From JAAFHB01 sp963675995 (GTDB taxonomy: Bacteria; Bacteroidota; Bacteroidia; Bacteroidales; Prolixibacteraceae), in NCBI GenBank assembly GCA_963675995.2, contig CAXXIY010000002.1, positions 2,108,001-2,172,000 on the forward strand: 64,000 nt of DNA, in the 5' to 3' direction. This document shows positions 8,693-17,325 of the stretch, piece by piece; position 1 is the stretch's first letter; each line of letters starts with the position of its first letter. The notes below the pieces were generated by a model. It made no database searches and was not told the origin of the DNA. It saw nothing but the letters and a program-made list of their open reading frames with translations. The position numbers and the translations under genes are program-made.

Positions 8693-11600
8693 TCAGTCCA
8701 TTTTTTTATTTGGATACTTCTTTTCTCCCCAGAATTTGATGATTTTAATTAAGTCATCAATCCTCATAGGTTTAGTGATATAATCGTCCATTCCTGCCTC
8801 TATACATTTTTCCCTGTCACCCTGCATCGCATTCGCGGTCATAGCTATGATAACTGGCCGATCTTCCTTCCGGCGTTCAACAATAATACCTGTGGCTTCG
8901 TAACCGTTCATCTCAGGCATTTGGATATCCATAAAGATAAGATTGTAGTTTTTTAATTTTAATGCGCTTAAAGCTTCCAATCCATTTGCTGCTATATCTG
9001 CTTTATATCCCAATAGTTCAAAAACATTGCGTATCAATTTCTGATTGATCAGGTTATCTTCTGCTATCAGGATTTGGAACGGGTAGTTTTTAGAGATCTC
9101 GAAGAGCTTTTCCTTACCAGGAATGTTTACTACAGTCTGTTTTTTTATTGGCACCATCACTTTAAGTAAGATCTCAGCCAGTTGAGAATGCTTGATTGGT
9201 TTATTTACATAGAAGGAAAATAGCTTTTGTAATTCATCTGCCTCTGTATTGAAACCAACCGAAGTAAGCATGATTAAGGGTAAATGCTCCTTACTGAATT
9301 TTTTCCTTATCTGACGTGCAAGCATAATTCCATCCATTACAGGCATTTGCATGTCGATTATTCCTGCATCGAAATGTGTTTTTTCGATTATCGCCAGTGC
9401 TTCATTGCCTGATTCAAAAGCGGTTGCCTTCATTCCCCAGTGCTCGCATTGTAAGCATAGTATTCTACGATTGGTTGCATTGTCATCTACAATCAACACC
9501 GATTTTCCGGGAAGACTTTGAAGCGATTTATAAACCTGATCAACTTCATCCCTGGGGGAGGAGTAGCGTGTTTTGATTGTAAAATGGAAATCAGATCCTT
9601 TTCCTTCCTGGCTGTTCACCCAAATCTTTCCATTCATCAGTTTTACAAGACTGGATGTGATTGCAAGACCCAATCCTGTTCCACCATATTTTCTTGTAGT
9701 CGAAGCATCTACCTGGGTAAATGGCGAAAATAATGAATCAATTTTATTGGATGGAATTCCAATTCCAGTATCCTTTACCGAGAATTCAAGTAAGACATCC
9801 TCATTTTTTTGAGAAACAAGGGTGATATAGATCAAGATATCACCTGTCTCAGTAAACTTAATGGCATTACTCACCAGATTGACGATTATCTGACGCAATC
9901 TGAATCCATCGCCAAAGATGTATTGATTTACTTTAGGATCGATAAAATAAATGATATCAATGTGTTTCTCGAGTGCTTTTGGAGCCATCAGATCAAGAAC
10001 ATCCTCGATGCAAAGTCGCAGATCGAAAGAGCTCTCCTCGAGTTCCATATGTCCCGACTCAATCTTTGAGAAGTCGAGTATCTCGTTAATGATACTCATC
10101 AGACTTTCTCCTGAAGTCTCTATAATATTCACATATTCACGTTGTGCCTGACTGAGTTCAGAGATTTGCAAAAGACTGGTCATACCAATGACTCCATTCA
10201 TTGGTGTCCGAATTTCGTGTGACATCGAAGCTAAAAATTCGGATTTGGCACGGTCGGCCATTTTAGCCATCTCCATCGCCCTTTTTAACTCTTCCTGTGA
10301 AATTTGGCGTCTGATTGCTCCCCCAATATTATCGGCAAGCATACTTAAAACAGTCTCCTCAGTTGTCGTCCACAAATGATCATGCGTACAGTCAGCAAAT
10401 CCGACGAATCCCCAGAAATGGTGCTTTTTCGGATCCAGAACGGGAACGATCATTAGTGATTTAATCTTTTGATTTTCAAATAATAATCCTAGATCATCAC
10501 GAAATTCACTGGTAAGTCCCTTAATCGATTTTCCCTTAACAAGTGGCGCAAACCAATTGTCGGCGTGATGATAATAAGAAATTTCTTCAGCTTCTTTTGA
10601 ATCAACCTGTGCAGCAATTTCAGGAACAATATATTCGTGAACTCTGGATACTTTTCGTTCACCTGAAACCGGATCTACACTGTTTTTATAAATAAAAATC
10701 CGATCTATACCTGCCGCTTTGCTGATGGTCTCAAGGGCATTGTGAATGGAGCTTACAAAGTCTTCGTTGGTAAGAAGATGGTTAGAGGCAATGGCCATAC
10801 CCTGTAAAAGACTTTTTTGCCGGACCAATTTCTGTTGCATTTTAATGATCTCGCTATTTTCGAGTTCAAGTTCAAGTTTTTGGTGATGAAATATTGAAAT
10901 TAGCCTTGCAATCTGGGTAAATTCGTTTTTGCTTTTTTCAAGAATTTCCAATTTTGAAGTATCTCCATCTTTGAGACTCTGCGAGATTATTTTCAACGGA
11001 CGTCTGATCCAACGGTATAATACAATAAAGAAAATTAAGACCAGGATGAGTAGTAAAATACCCATAAAATTGAATACGAAATTACTCACTTTGTGATAGT
11101 TGACCAAAACATTATTTGGCTTTTTTATAACCAGATAGCCAATTTTATTATCGTCGTAGCTCAATAATGCTTTTGAAACAACGATTGAATCATTCATAAT
11201 AAGTTGTTGGTTTTCAGGAATTTTATCAGAAAAGGAGACCTTACTTGCTGTGTTTTGTGACAATTCAAAAAAGAAATTCTTATCCCAGATTCTGCTGAGA
11301 AAGAAAAAACCAGAAGGAGGACTAACGCGTGCAGTATCCAGGGTTGGATGGATCGAGGAGGCAGAGATTTCCAATATTCCATCAGGGATTTCCTGAAAAT
11401 AGTGAATTAGTCCCTTTTTTAAAATCGCATTAACAATGATATCACGAGTTAGGGGGTTGCCAAGAATATCTTTGACCTGTTTACCAAAACCATAAACTAT
11501 TTGATTATTTGTGTTGTATACACTTACATGGTAAAGCTTGAATGATTTAATAATGCTGGCAATATTATCATCTGCCCATTTGAGATTTTGCTTTTTAATA

Positions 11601-11824
11601 TTGGCAATTAGCTTATCCCATCCGGTATAATCGGTTACGATTTGGTCGAGTTGATCAGATTGAACGTTTATTGCTGTATTAATTAGCACGACCTGCTGTT
11701 CTGCGGCAGATTTTACAATTAAAGCGTGCTGTTCCTCCTGTGTTTGACGAAAAAAGTACAAAACAACGACTAAGAGGAGTATAGAAGAGCAAAATAGCAG
11801 AAGTATCTTATTTCTGATGTTCAT
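8693..11824 (-). CDS. Membrane hybrid histidine kinase (CHASE4-GAF-HisKA-HATPase-REC-REC)
   Basis: Counted from the ATG at 11824 the protein has 1043 residues; an upstream in-frame TTG at 11845 would add seven. TM1 spans about 7-27. The following extracytoplasmic region to about 245 begins with a CHASE4-like signature (VTDYTGWDKL). TM2 lies about 248-275 and is followed by a HAMP-like linker (YRWIRRPL). A GAF domain covers about 338-500, HisKA has His536 in MSHEIRTPMNG, HATPase lies about 635-750 with DTGIGIP and GGTGLGLA. Receiver 1 (VDDNATN, Asp824) and receiver 2 (AEDN, Asp966) are both complete. From GAF onward it is a paralogue of the kinase at 3355-8229. It follows the Wzc-like gene by 39 bp, inside the polysaccharide operon, and probably senses an envelope signal. 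There is no DNA-binding output. Confidence 0.92.
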   Translation of the reverse strand: MNIRNKILLLFCSSILLLVVVLYFFRQTQEEQHALIVKSAAEQQVVLINTAINVQSDQLDQIVTDYTGWDKLIANIKKQNLKWADDNIASIIKSFKLYHVSVYNTNNQIVYGFGKQVKDILGNPLTRDIIVNAILKKGLIHYFQEIPDGILEISASSIHPTLDTARVSPPSGFFFLSRIWDKNFFFELSQNTASKVSFSDKIPENQQLIMNDSIVVSKALLSYDDNKIGYLVIKKPNNVLVNYHKVSNFVFNFMGILLLILVLIFFIVLYRWIRRPLKIISQSLKDGDTSKLEILEKSKNEFTQIARLISIFHHQKLELELENSEIIKMQQKLVRQKSLLQGMAIASNHLLTNEDFVSSIHNALETISKAAGIDRIFIYKNSVDPVSGERKVSRVHEYIVPEIAAQVDSKEAEEISYYHHADNWFAPLVKGKSIKGLTSEFRDDLGLLFENQKIKSLMIVPVLDPKKHHFWGFVGFADCTHDHLWTTTEETVLSMLADNIGGAIRRQISQEELKRAMEMAKMADRAKSEFLASMSHEIRTPMNGVIGMTSLLQISELSQAQREYVNIIETSGESLMSIINEILDFSKIESGHMELEESSFDLRLCIEDVLDLMAPKALEKHIDIIYFIDPKVNQYIFGDGFRLRQIIVNLVSNAIKFTETGDILIYITLVSQKNEDVLLEFSVKDTGIGIPSNKIDSLFSPFTQVDASTTRKYGGTGLGLAITSSLVKLMNGKIWVNSQEGKGSDFHFTIKTRYSSPRDEVDQVYKSLQSLPGKSVLIVDDNATNRRILCLQCEHWGMKATAFESGNEALAIIEKTHFDAGIIDMQMPVMDGIMLARQIRKKFSKEHLPLIMLTSVGFNTEADELQKLFSFYVNKPIKHSQLAEILLKVMVPIKKQTVVNIPGKEKLFEISKNYPFQILIAEDNLINQKLIRNVFELLGYKADIAANGLEALSALKLKNYNLIFMDIQMPEMNGYEATGIIVERRKEDRPVIIAMTANAMQGDREKCIEAGMDDYITKPMRIDDLIKIIKFWGEKKYPNKKMD

Positions 11825-11863
11825 AGAGATATAGTTAAGTTCCAAATAAAAATATTCGTCAAT

Positions 11864-14377
11864 TTAAATTTGATTCTTTGTTTTAAACTGAAAACGGATA
11901 ATTTTTTTAATGCTACGGCGTAGTAACCCTCTTTTTTTAGGTAATTCCCCAAGTGTTGATTCAATCACTTCCATTTCCACTCCATTAAGAACGAAACATG
12001 GTTGACGACTAGTTATCCTGGAAATATTCTCAAAGACGCCTCGATCGGCCAACGACCACTCCCTGTTTGCCCGGCACACCAATATGATCAAATCTGCCGA
12101 TGCCACCAGACCCGATGGATAAGGGTAGTATAGTAGCGGAGGGAGTATGGTCAGTATATAGTCAGGGTTGATAGTTAAATTCAGCTTGTTTTTAGCGAAC
12201 ATTTCCTGATAATCGTTTACCTGGAAATAATTCTCATTTATTGTATATTCATAGTAATCCTTTTTTGAAAGATGGGAGCCAAACTCGCTTAAAAAATGGC
12301 TCTGATAATTAATTCTATTATCGGAATAACCTAATAGCCAATTAAAAAATGAGAATCTTGTTGAGCTTCGATGTGGCAGTTCCGGAGCAATAATTGATCC
12401 TGCACTCGATTCCTGTTGTTGAGCATTCTCTCTGGAATACCTGATCACAGCTACCCGATTTCCAAGCTTATTAAGCTGTGAGGCAATATTCTGTGAGATC
12501 ACCGTTTTCCCTTCACCATTAGAAGTACTACAAATAATAATATGATAAGGTTCATGAGAAATCCCTTTCTCTTTTTTCAAGAGTCTGATCTGTTGAACCA
12601 TCATTTCGATAAGTCTTTCAATCACATAAGGGAAATTCAGTATTTCCGTTTTCAGGTAAACTTTTGGAAATACTCCAAGCGGTGACAAGTTGAGGATTTT
12701 AGCCGCTTTAGGGGGCGTTTTCAAGGTTTCATCAAAAAACTCCAGTGCCATTATTGTTGTAAACACCATGAGAAATCCGAAAAGTGCAGCCCCTATTATG
12801 AGGAACTTCCTCTTGGTCGGATTTGGTGTAAGCGGGAAAAATGGCTGGTCAATAGGTTTGAGATTTGATGAGAGTTCAAGGTCCTGCATCTTGAGCTTCG
12901 CCAGGTTCAAACCATGCAATAATTCGAGGAACTCAGCTTCCGAGACAGAGATTTCCCGCTCGATTCTTTTCAAATTCGCTCCGGCTGGGGCAAAAATCTC
13001 GTATTGCTTTTGAAATTCCTGAATACGCTTTGATAAGACAACAAGTCCCGCGTTAAGATCCTCATATTTTAAAATATTTGAAATCCACTCATTTAACAGG
13101 GTGGCCATGGGAAGTCCTTCGGTGGAATTTCCAAATTTGTAAAGTTCTCCAACCGATTCACGAATTTCATTTTTAAGTTGATCTGCCCTGGCTTTTAACT
13201 GTGGAAGGTTTTTAATTTCGGAGGTATCGGCATAACCAATTGTTTCTGCGGTTGCAATTTTAGTATCAATCTGGCTAAGCTGATTTCTTTTTTCGATTAA
13301 GGGGACGCTTTTTAATTTTATTCCTTGCTGATTCTCTAATTTCTCTTCCAGACGCCTGATATCTGCCTCAACACCTGCAAGTTTAATTCTCATATTGTTA
13401 TAATCAACATCAAGCGCCTCTTTGGCTCCGGCAACGGCTTTACTCTGTTCGTAATAGTTGATAATTTTGTTATCCTTGTTAAAGGAGAGGAGCTTTTCTT
13501 CACCTGCATTCAATTTTTGAGTGGCTTGATTAACCTGAAATTCGAAATATTTTACCACAGCATCGGAACGATTTTCCTTGAGAACTTTATAATTTTTAAG
13601 GCAAACCTGAGTAAGAAAAATGAGGGTTTGCTGACAAATTCCTGGATCATCAGAGGTGTATTTAAGTTTAACAAGATCGCTGCTTCCAATTCTCTGGACA
13701 TTGATCGACGAAATAGCATCAATCGAATAGTGGGGATTATCAAAATTGAGAAGGTGGCTTACAAAATTAGTGTCACTGCTGGCAAAAAGATCCGTCAGAT
13801 TTTTTACAGTTTGGTTAAAAGCCGCCTCTTCTATTGGGCTCCCGCCTATTTTATTTTCGTTGGATGAGGAGTATAGCTTTGAAAATGAGAATGTAGAATC
13901 CTCCTGGCTAATTTTTAGTGTCGTATCTTTAAGTTGATTTGCATTTATCTCAACAGGAGAAGTTTTCGATTTTGGTAACAGGATTTGTTTATTTGATTTG
14001 ATAACCAATGCTTTAACATAGGTCGGGGTGATTTTTTTTAAATAGTCGAATGATTTTTGTGAAATAAATCGGGGATCAGCATTGGATAACATCAGATGCT
14101 GAGCTAATAACCTGATTGAAACCTCTTCCTGGGTTTGACGCGATTGTATCACATTAATCAGGTTATCAAAATCGGTATTCGTGGCAAAATAGCTGATTGC
14201 TTTCCCCATTTCCACACTCGACCCGGAAGCCAGTCCGGTATAAAGGGTTGTTTCGGAGGAGTAGGTAAAACTTGGGTTTTTAGTGAAATAAATCACCAAT
14301 CCAGCCATGAGTATTGGCGTAAAAAGCAATAGAACAAAATGTTTGCGCAACAAGCGTAATAATCCAATGATTGTCAT
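11864..14377 (-). CDS. Wzc-like polysaccharide co-polymerase with degenerate BY-kinase domain
   Basis: An 837-residue inner-membrane protein. TM1 lies near 15-30 (FVLLLFTPILMAGLVIYF), a long periplasmic Wzz/GNVR region with coiled coils runs to about 520, and TM2 is near 530-550 after the proline motif PFFPLTPNPTKRK. A P-loop ATPase domain begins about 605 with an intact Walker A (SNGEGKT, Lys624). The Walker A' stretch reads VAVIRYSREN rather than the usual VLLIDxDxR, and the Walker B region reads YILTILPP without the acidic residue. The C-terminus (RRSIKKIIRFQF) has no tyrosine cluster. It therefore looks like a chain-length regulator whose tyrosine kinase activity is reduced or lost. Its ATG overlaps the stop of the TolC-like gene by one base, implying coupled synthesis of the trans-envelope export parts. 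Confidence 0.87.
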   Translation of the reverse strand: MTIIGLLRLLRKHFVLLLFTPILMAGLVIYFTKNPSFTYSSETTLYTGLASGSSVEMGKAISYFATNTDFDNLINVIQSRQTQEEVSIRLLAQHLMLSNADPRFISQKSFDYLKKITPTYVKALVIKSNKQILLPKSKTSPVEINANQLKDTTLKISQEDSTFSFSKLYSSSNENKIGGSPIEEAAFNQTVKNLTDLFASSDTNFVSHLLNFDNPHYSIDAISSINVQRIGSSDLVKLKYTSDDPGICQQTLIFLTQVCLKNYKVLKENRSDAVVKYFEFQVNQATQKLNAGEEKLLSFNKDNKIINYYEQSKAVAGAKEALDVDYNNMRIKLAGVEADIRRLEEKLENQQGIKLKSVPLIEKRNQLSQIDTKIATAETIGYADTSEIKNLPQLKARADQLKNEIRESVGELYKFGNSTEGLPMATLLNEWISNILKYEDLNAGLVVLSKRIQEFQKQYEIFAPAGANLKRIEREISVSEAEFLELLHGLNLAKLKMQDLELSSNLKPIDQPFFPLTPNPTKRKFLIIGAALFGFLMVFTTIMALEFFDETLKTPPKAAKILNLSPLGVFPKVYLKTEILNFPYVIERLIEMMVQQIRLLKKEKGISHEPYHIIICSTSNGEGKTVISQNIASQLNKLGNRVAVIRYSRENAQQQESSAGSIIAPELPHRSSTRFSFFNWLLGYSDNRINYQSHFLSEFGSHLSKKDYYEYTINENYFQVNDYQEMFAKNKLNLTINPDYILTILPPLLYYPYPSGLVASADLIILVCRANREWSLADRGVFENISRITSRQPCFVLNGVEMEVIESTLGELPKKRGLLRRSIKKIIRFQFKTKNQI

Positions 14378-15132
14378 TAATTGAGCTTATTTGTGAGGTT
14401 AAATTTTATCCCAACAATTTCTTCCAGTATCATAAATGCGGTTCGAAATTCCATTTTTGAACTTTCGAAGTCAGTCTCACTCCTCGAAACAATCTCTGTA
14501 GTACTCGAATATTCCGCTACGGTAATGACACCATTAAGGAATTGTTTTTCAGCCATCGCCAGATTTATTCTGGCAGTCTCAGCATATCTGGACTTGATTT
14601 TAAGTAGTCGGTGTTTAACAATCACTTCGTTATATTGCTTGATCACCAGCTGGCGAAGTTCATTTCGTTGAACCAGAGAATAGCTTTGTGCCTGGGCAAT
14701 TTCAGCCTTGGCAGAGGTAATCTGACTTTTTCGGCTTAAAAAATCATAAAATGGAATTCGTATGTAGGCGCCAACTCCATAGTTGGTCTGTGTATTTCGG
14801 GTTGATGTTAATGCCGGATTTTGCCCTTCGACCACATTCGATGCAAAGTTGTCAAAAGTTCCATATCTCACATCGGTCTGGAATCCCAAATCTCTGGTCC
14901 ATTCCAAACGGTTTGATTTTAGTTTCTGTTCATTGACAGTGACTTGCAGATCCCGAAACTTCACATAAGGATTCCTTGCAATGGCCGAATCGATAATTGT
15001 TTCGAGCGGTGGTAAAATTAATTCGATATTATCTTTAAATAAATCAAACTCTTTCTTTTCCTGAGCAATCCCAGTGAATTGAATCAAGAGAAGCGTGAAA
15101 AAAATAATCAGAATAAAATGATGTCGACTCAC
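14377..15132 (-). CDS. Short TolC-like outer membrane efflux protein
   Basis: A 251-residue secreted protein with a signal peptide ending near FTGIAQ. The mature part resembles one OEP repeat: PPLETIIDSAIARNPYVK at the start, a beta-rich middle (GVGAYIRIPFYDFLSRKSQI) and a long helical hairpin through AEIAQAQSYSLVQRNELRQL and EKQFLNGVITVAEY. Ordinary TolC proteins have two such repeats in about 430-480 residues; here only one is present, yet the frame is open and ends cleanly. It starts with GTG at 15132. Placed between the priming transferase and the Wzc-like protein, it may take the position of an outer-membrane export channel, since no Wza/OPX gene is seen in the window. Half-size pore versus diverged remnant cannot be decided here. 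Confidence 0.75.
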   Translation of the reverse strand: MSRHHFILIIFFTLLLIQFTGIAQEKKEFDLFKDNIELILPPLETIIDSAIARNPYVKFRDLQVTVNEQKLKSNRLEWTRDLGFQTDVRYGTFDNFASNVVEGQNPALTSTRNTQTNYGVGAYIRIPFYDFLSRKSQITSAKAEIAQAQSYSLVQRNELRQLVIKQYNEVIVKHRLLKIKSRYAETARINLAMAEKQFLNGVITVAEYSSTTEIVSRSETDFESSKMEFRTAFMILEEIVGIKFNLTNKLN

Positions 15133-15231
15133 AGAGCAAAAATTTAGTAAGAATAATAAATATGTGACAGTTTTATAAGATTACAGAACGAGCCTATGTA
15201 CCCTGTTATGCAAATATATCAAAAAGGAAAA

Positions 15232-16440
15232 TTAAACAGTATCCTTTTGGAATAGAGCAGGGACTGTTCTGAGAATTAATTTCAGGTCATACCAAAAGGA
15301 GTAGCTGTCTCCGATAAAATGGTCTGCATATTCATTATCGAGCCGCATCCTTTCCTCTTCTGACATTACGCCCCCTTTTCCCCGCAATTCTACCTGCCAA
15401 AGTCCGGTAATTCCGGCTGGTGCCAGAAACCTTTTTGACATTACCCCTCTTGTTAAAAGCTCCGCTTCATATACAGGGAGCGGACGGTTACCAACAATTG
15501 ACATATCTCCTTTGATGACATTAATCAATTGTGGGAGTTCATCTATACTCGTATTACGGATAAATTTGCCAACTTTGGTTATACGTGGATCATCAGAGAT
15601 TTTTATAAATGCCGATTTTGTTTTGGCCACTTCTCTCTTTTGAGTATTGTACCAGTAATCACAAATCTTATAGGGACCAATATGGAGAATGGGGGAACAG
15701 GTTTTTTGGTCTGTCAATTTGGCACAAACAGGACACGGTTTAGTAAAGTCTATTTCAGCCTGATCTGAGGTTAATGAATATTGATTCTTATCTTTGGCGA
15801 GTTTGTTTAATTCCTTATCGGCTCCTGTGCGCATCGACCGCAATTTATAAAAATCAAATGGCTCACGTCCAACTCTTTTGGAAATATAGTAGACCTTTCC
15901 TTTCGATTCAAGTCTGATTGCTAAAACGATGAGTAATAAAATTGGTGAAAGGACGATGAGTGCCGAGGTGGCTACGAATATATCGAATAGTCGTTTGGAT
16001 AAGGGCATTTCATATTTAATATCTTGATTTTTATCAACATATGTGGTAAGGGAATACTTATGCCTGAACTCAACAATAAACCTGATCCGACTCACTATAC
16101 TTTCAGCAGATGGGAATGGAAGCACAAAATAGTCGTCTATCCGATTCTCAAGAGCCGTATTAAATAACTCAACTTTAAACTCATAGGAGATCAGGATAAA
16201 AGCTATCCGATCTAATTCCGGCCTTTCACGAATCCAATTGTGCATCTCAAGACCATCGCCTCCGGAGATATAAATTTCTGATATAACGACATCAGGATCT
16301 GGCTTATTTTCTGATTTGAGATAATTAACTGCTTCCAGCATATTTGACTTATGGACCAACGAAACATCTGAATGTGTCCGAAGCTCAATAATCCCTTCCG
16401 TCGAACGTCCAATATAAAGAATCTTTAGTAGATTTTCCAT
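15232..16440 (-). CDS. Pseudo-receiver fused to polyprenyl-phosphate sugar-1-phosphate transferase
   Basis: A 402-residue protein with two parts. Residues 1-125 have the length and alternating pattern of a CheY-like receiver but lack the active residues: the acidic pair is replaced by ILYIGRS, Glu55 (SEIYISGGDG) stands where the phosphorylated Asp belongs, and the KP motif reads LPF (Leu107). Residues 145-402 are a bacterial sugar transferase: TM hairpin 152-176, KRVGREPFDFYKLRSMR, SIDELPQLINVIKGDMS, VGNRPLPVYE and the closing PAGITGLWQVELRGKGG. This enzyme class primes repeat-unit synthesis on undecaprenyl phosphate. Between RSMR and the SIDELPQ block is an insert with four cysteines (236, 239, 248, 260), arranged like a metal site. 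It lies 61 bp after the stand-alone receiver gene. Confidence 0.9.
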   Translation of the reverse strand: MENLLKILYIGRSTEGIIELRTHSDVSLVHKSNMLEAVNYLKSENKPDPDVVISEIYISGGDGLEMHNWIRERPELDRIAFILISYEFKVELFNTALENRIDDYFVLPFPSAESIVSRIRFIVEFRHKYSLTTYVDKNQDIKYEMPLSKRLFDIFVATSALIVLSPILLLIVLAIRLESKGKVYYISKRVGREPFDFYKLRSMRTGADKELNKLAKDKNQYSLTSDQAEIDFTKPCPVCAKLTDQKTCSPILHIGPYKICDYWYNTQKREVAKTKSAFIKISDDPRITKVGKFIRNTSIDELPQLINVIKGDMSIVGNRPLPVYEAELLTRGVMSKRFLAPAGITGLWQVELRGKGGVMSEEERMRLDNEYADHFIGDSYSFWYDLKLILRTVPALFQKDTV

Positions 16441-16500
16441 TTTAATAGGTATGCAACAGGTTAAAATTGTTACGCGAACATCTTTGTCCGGCGAAATTGG

Positions 16501-16887
16501 TTACCATTTTAAGGCATAATGAACGGGAAAAAGATTCTTCAGAATTAACTCACTTAACTCTTCAGGATTAAATGGTTTAGCAAGGAAATCCTGTGCTCCG
16601 AGCCGGTAGCATTTAATCCGGTCTTTGCTGCTTTCAACACCCGATAACATGATTATGGGAGTATGTTTTGTGAACCCCCTTTGACGAACCTTCTCCACAA
16701 AAAGATATCCATCCATGTTAGGCATTTGTAAATCACAAATGATCAGATCAGGAAGATTGCCCTCTAACCATTCAAGCGCTTCAATTCCATCACTTTTGCT
16801 AATCACATCGTAATTTTTGGATAGAAAATTCTCAAGAAGTAAGCGGATGCTTTTCTCATCATCGATAATTAGAATCTTGTGCCTCAT
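16501..16887 (-). CDS. Single-domain response regulator (REC only)
   Basis: A 128-residue CheY-like receiver. All key residues are present: the acidic pair in LIIDDEKS (Asp9, Asp10), phosphoacceptor Asp52 in CDLQMPNMDG, the Ser82 switch position in MLSG and Lys104 in AKPFNPEEL. There is no output domain. It is the first gene of the minus-strand polysaccharide locus, and the next gene carries a dead receiver fused to the priming transferase. A simple inference is that this protein receives phosphate from the two hybrid kinases downstream and acts by protein contact. The partner is unknown. Confidence 0.92.
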   Translation of the reverse strand: MRHKILIIDDEKSIRLLLENFLSKNYDVISKSDGIEALEWLEGNLPDLIICDLQMPNMDGYLFVEKVRQRGFTKHTPIIMLSGVESSKDRIKCYRLGAQDFLAKPFNPEELSELILKNLFPVHYALKW

Positions 16888-17325
16888 TTGTAGTTTATTT
16901 TTTTGGATTTTATTTTGCAGAAAAATGATCTATTGAATTTAAATCAAATTTTTTAAACTCCTGGTGTCAATTTGTGCCTGTTGAAACGTTGTTTTTTTTA
17001 CTGTAAACGTCAATAATATTCATTTTCATTAAAGAATATTTTGCGTATAAAAAACCTTATTTAAAGGAAAAATTTACTTTCGTTAAATGTCCGGGAACTA
17101 TTCCACTATCAATACTTAATAGTTATTCATGCTAAGTGAAAAGTAACCAGTTATTTATACATTTTCCTACAGCTTCGCCTGTTCAATCCCAATAAGCAAA
17201 TAAATTTTTGCCTTTGAAAAAGATTCTTACCAAATTGCAAAATTAGGATAGTGTAATATTAATGATATCTGAATTGATTTCCAAATCATATTTTAAGAAC
17301 CTTTCATCAAGAGAAATTATTGCTG
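16888..17325. other. Intergenic region upstream of the polysaccharide operon
   Basis: This AT-rich stretch of 438 bp lies between the start of the receiver gene and the stop of a small secreted-protein gene. No open frame of note is seen. It should hold the promoter of the 17-kb minus-strand polysaccharide locus, but I found no convincing TAnnTTTG box in the right orientation. The only structure I noticed is a 7-bp inverted repeat at 17015-17021 and 17034-17040 (AATATTC/GAATATT, 12-base spacer). In such AT-rich DNA it could be chance. Confidence 0.5.
17015..17040. promoter_or_regulatory. Short inverted repeat upstream of polysaccharide locus
   Basis: AATATTC at 17015-17021 and its exact reverse complement GAATATT at 17034-17040 are separated by 12 bases. 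The centre-to-centre distance is 19 bases, about two helix turns, so it could be an operator for a dimeric regulator. It is about 130-150 bp upstream of the receiver gene. Chance occurrence in AT-rich DNA is quite possible. Confidence 0.2.
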
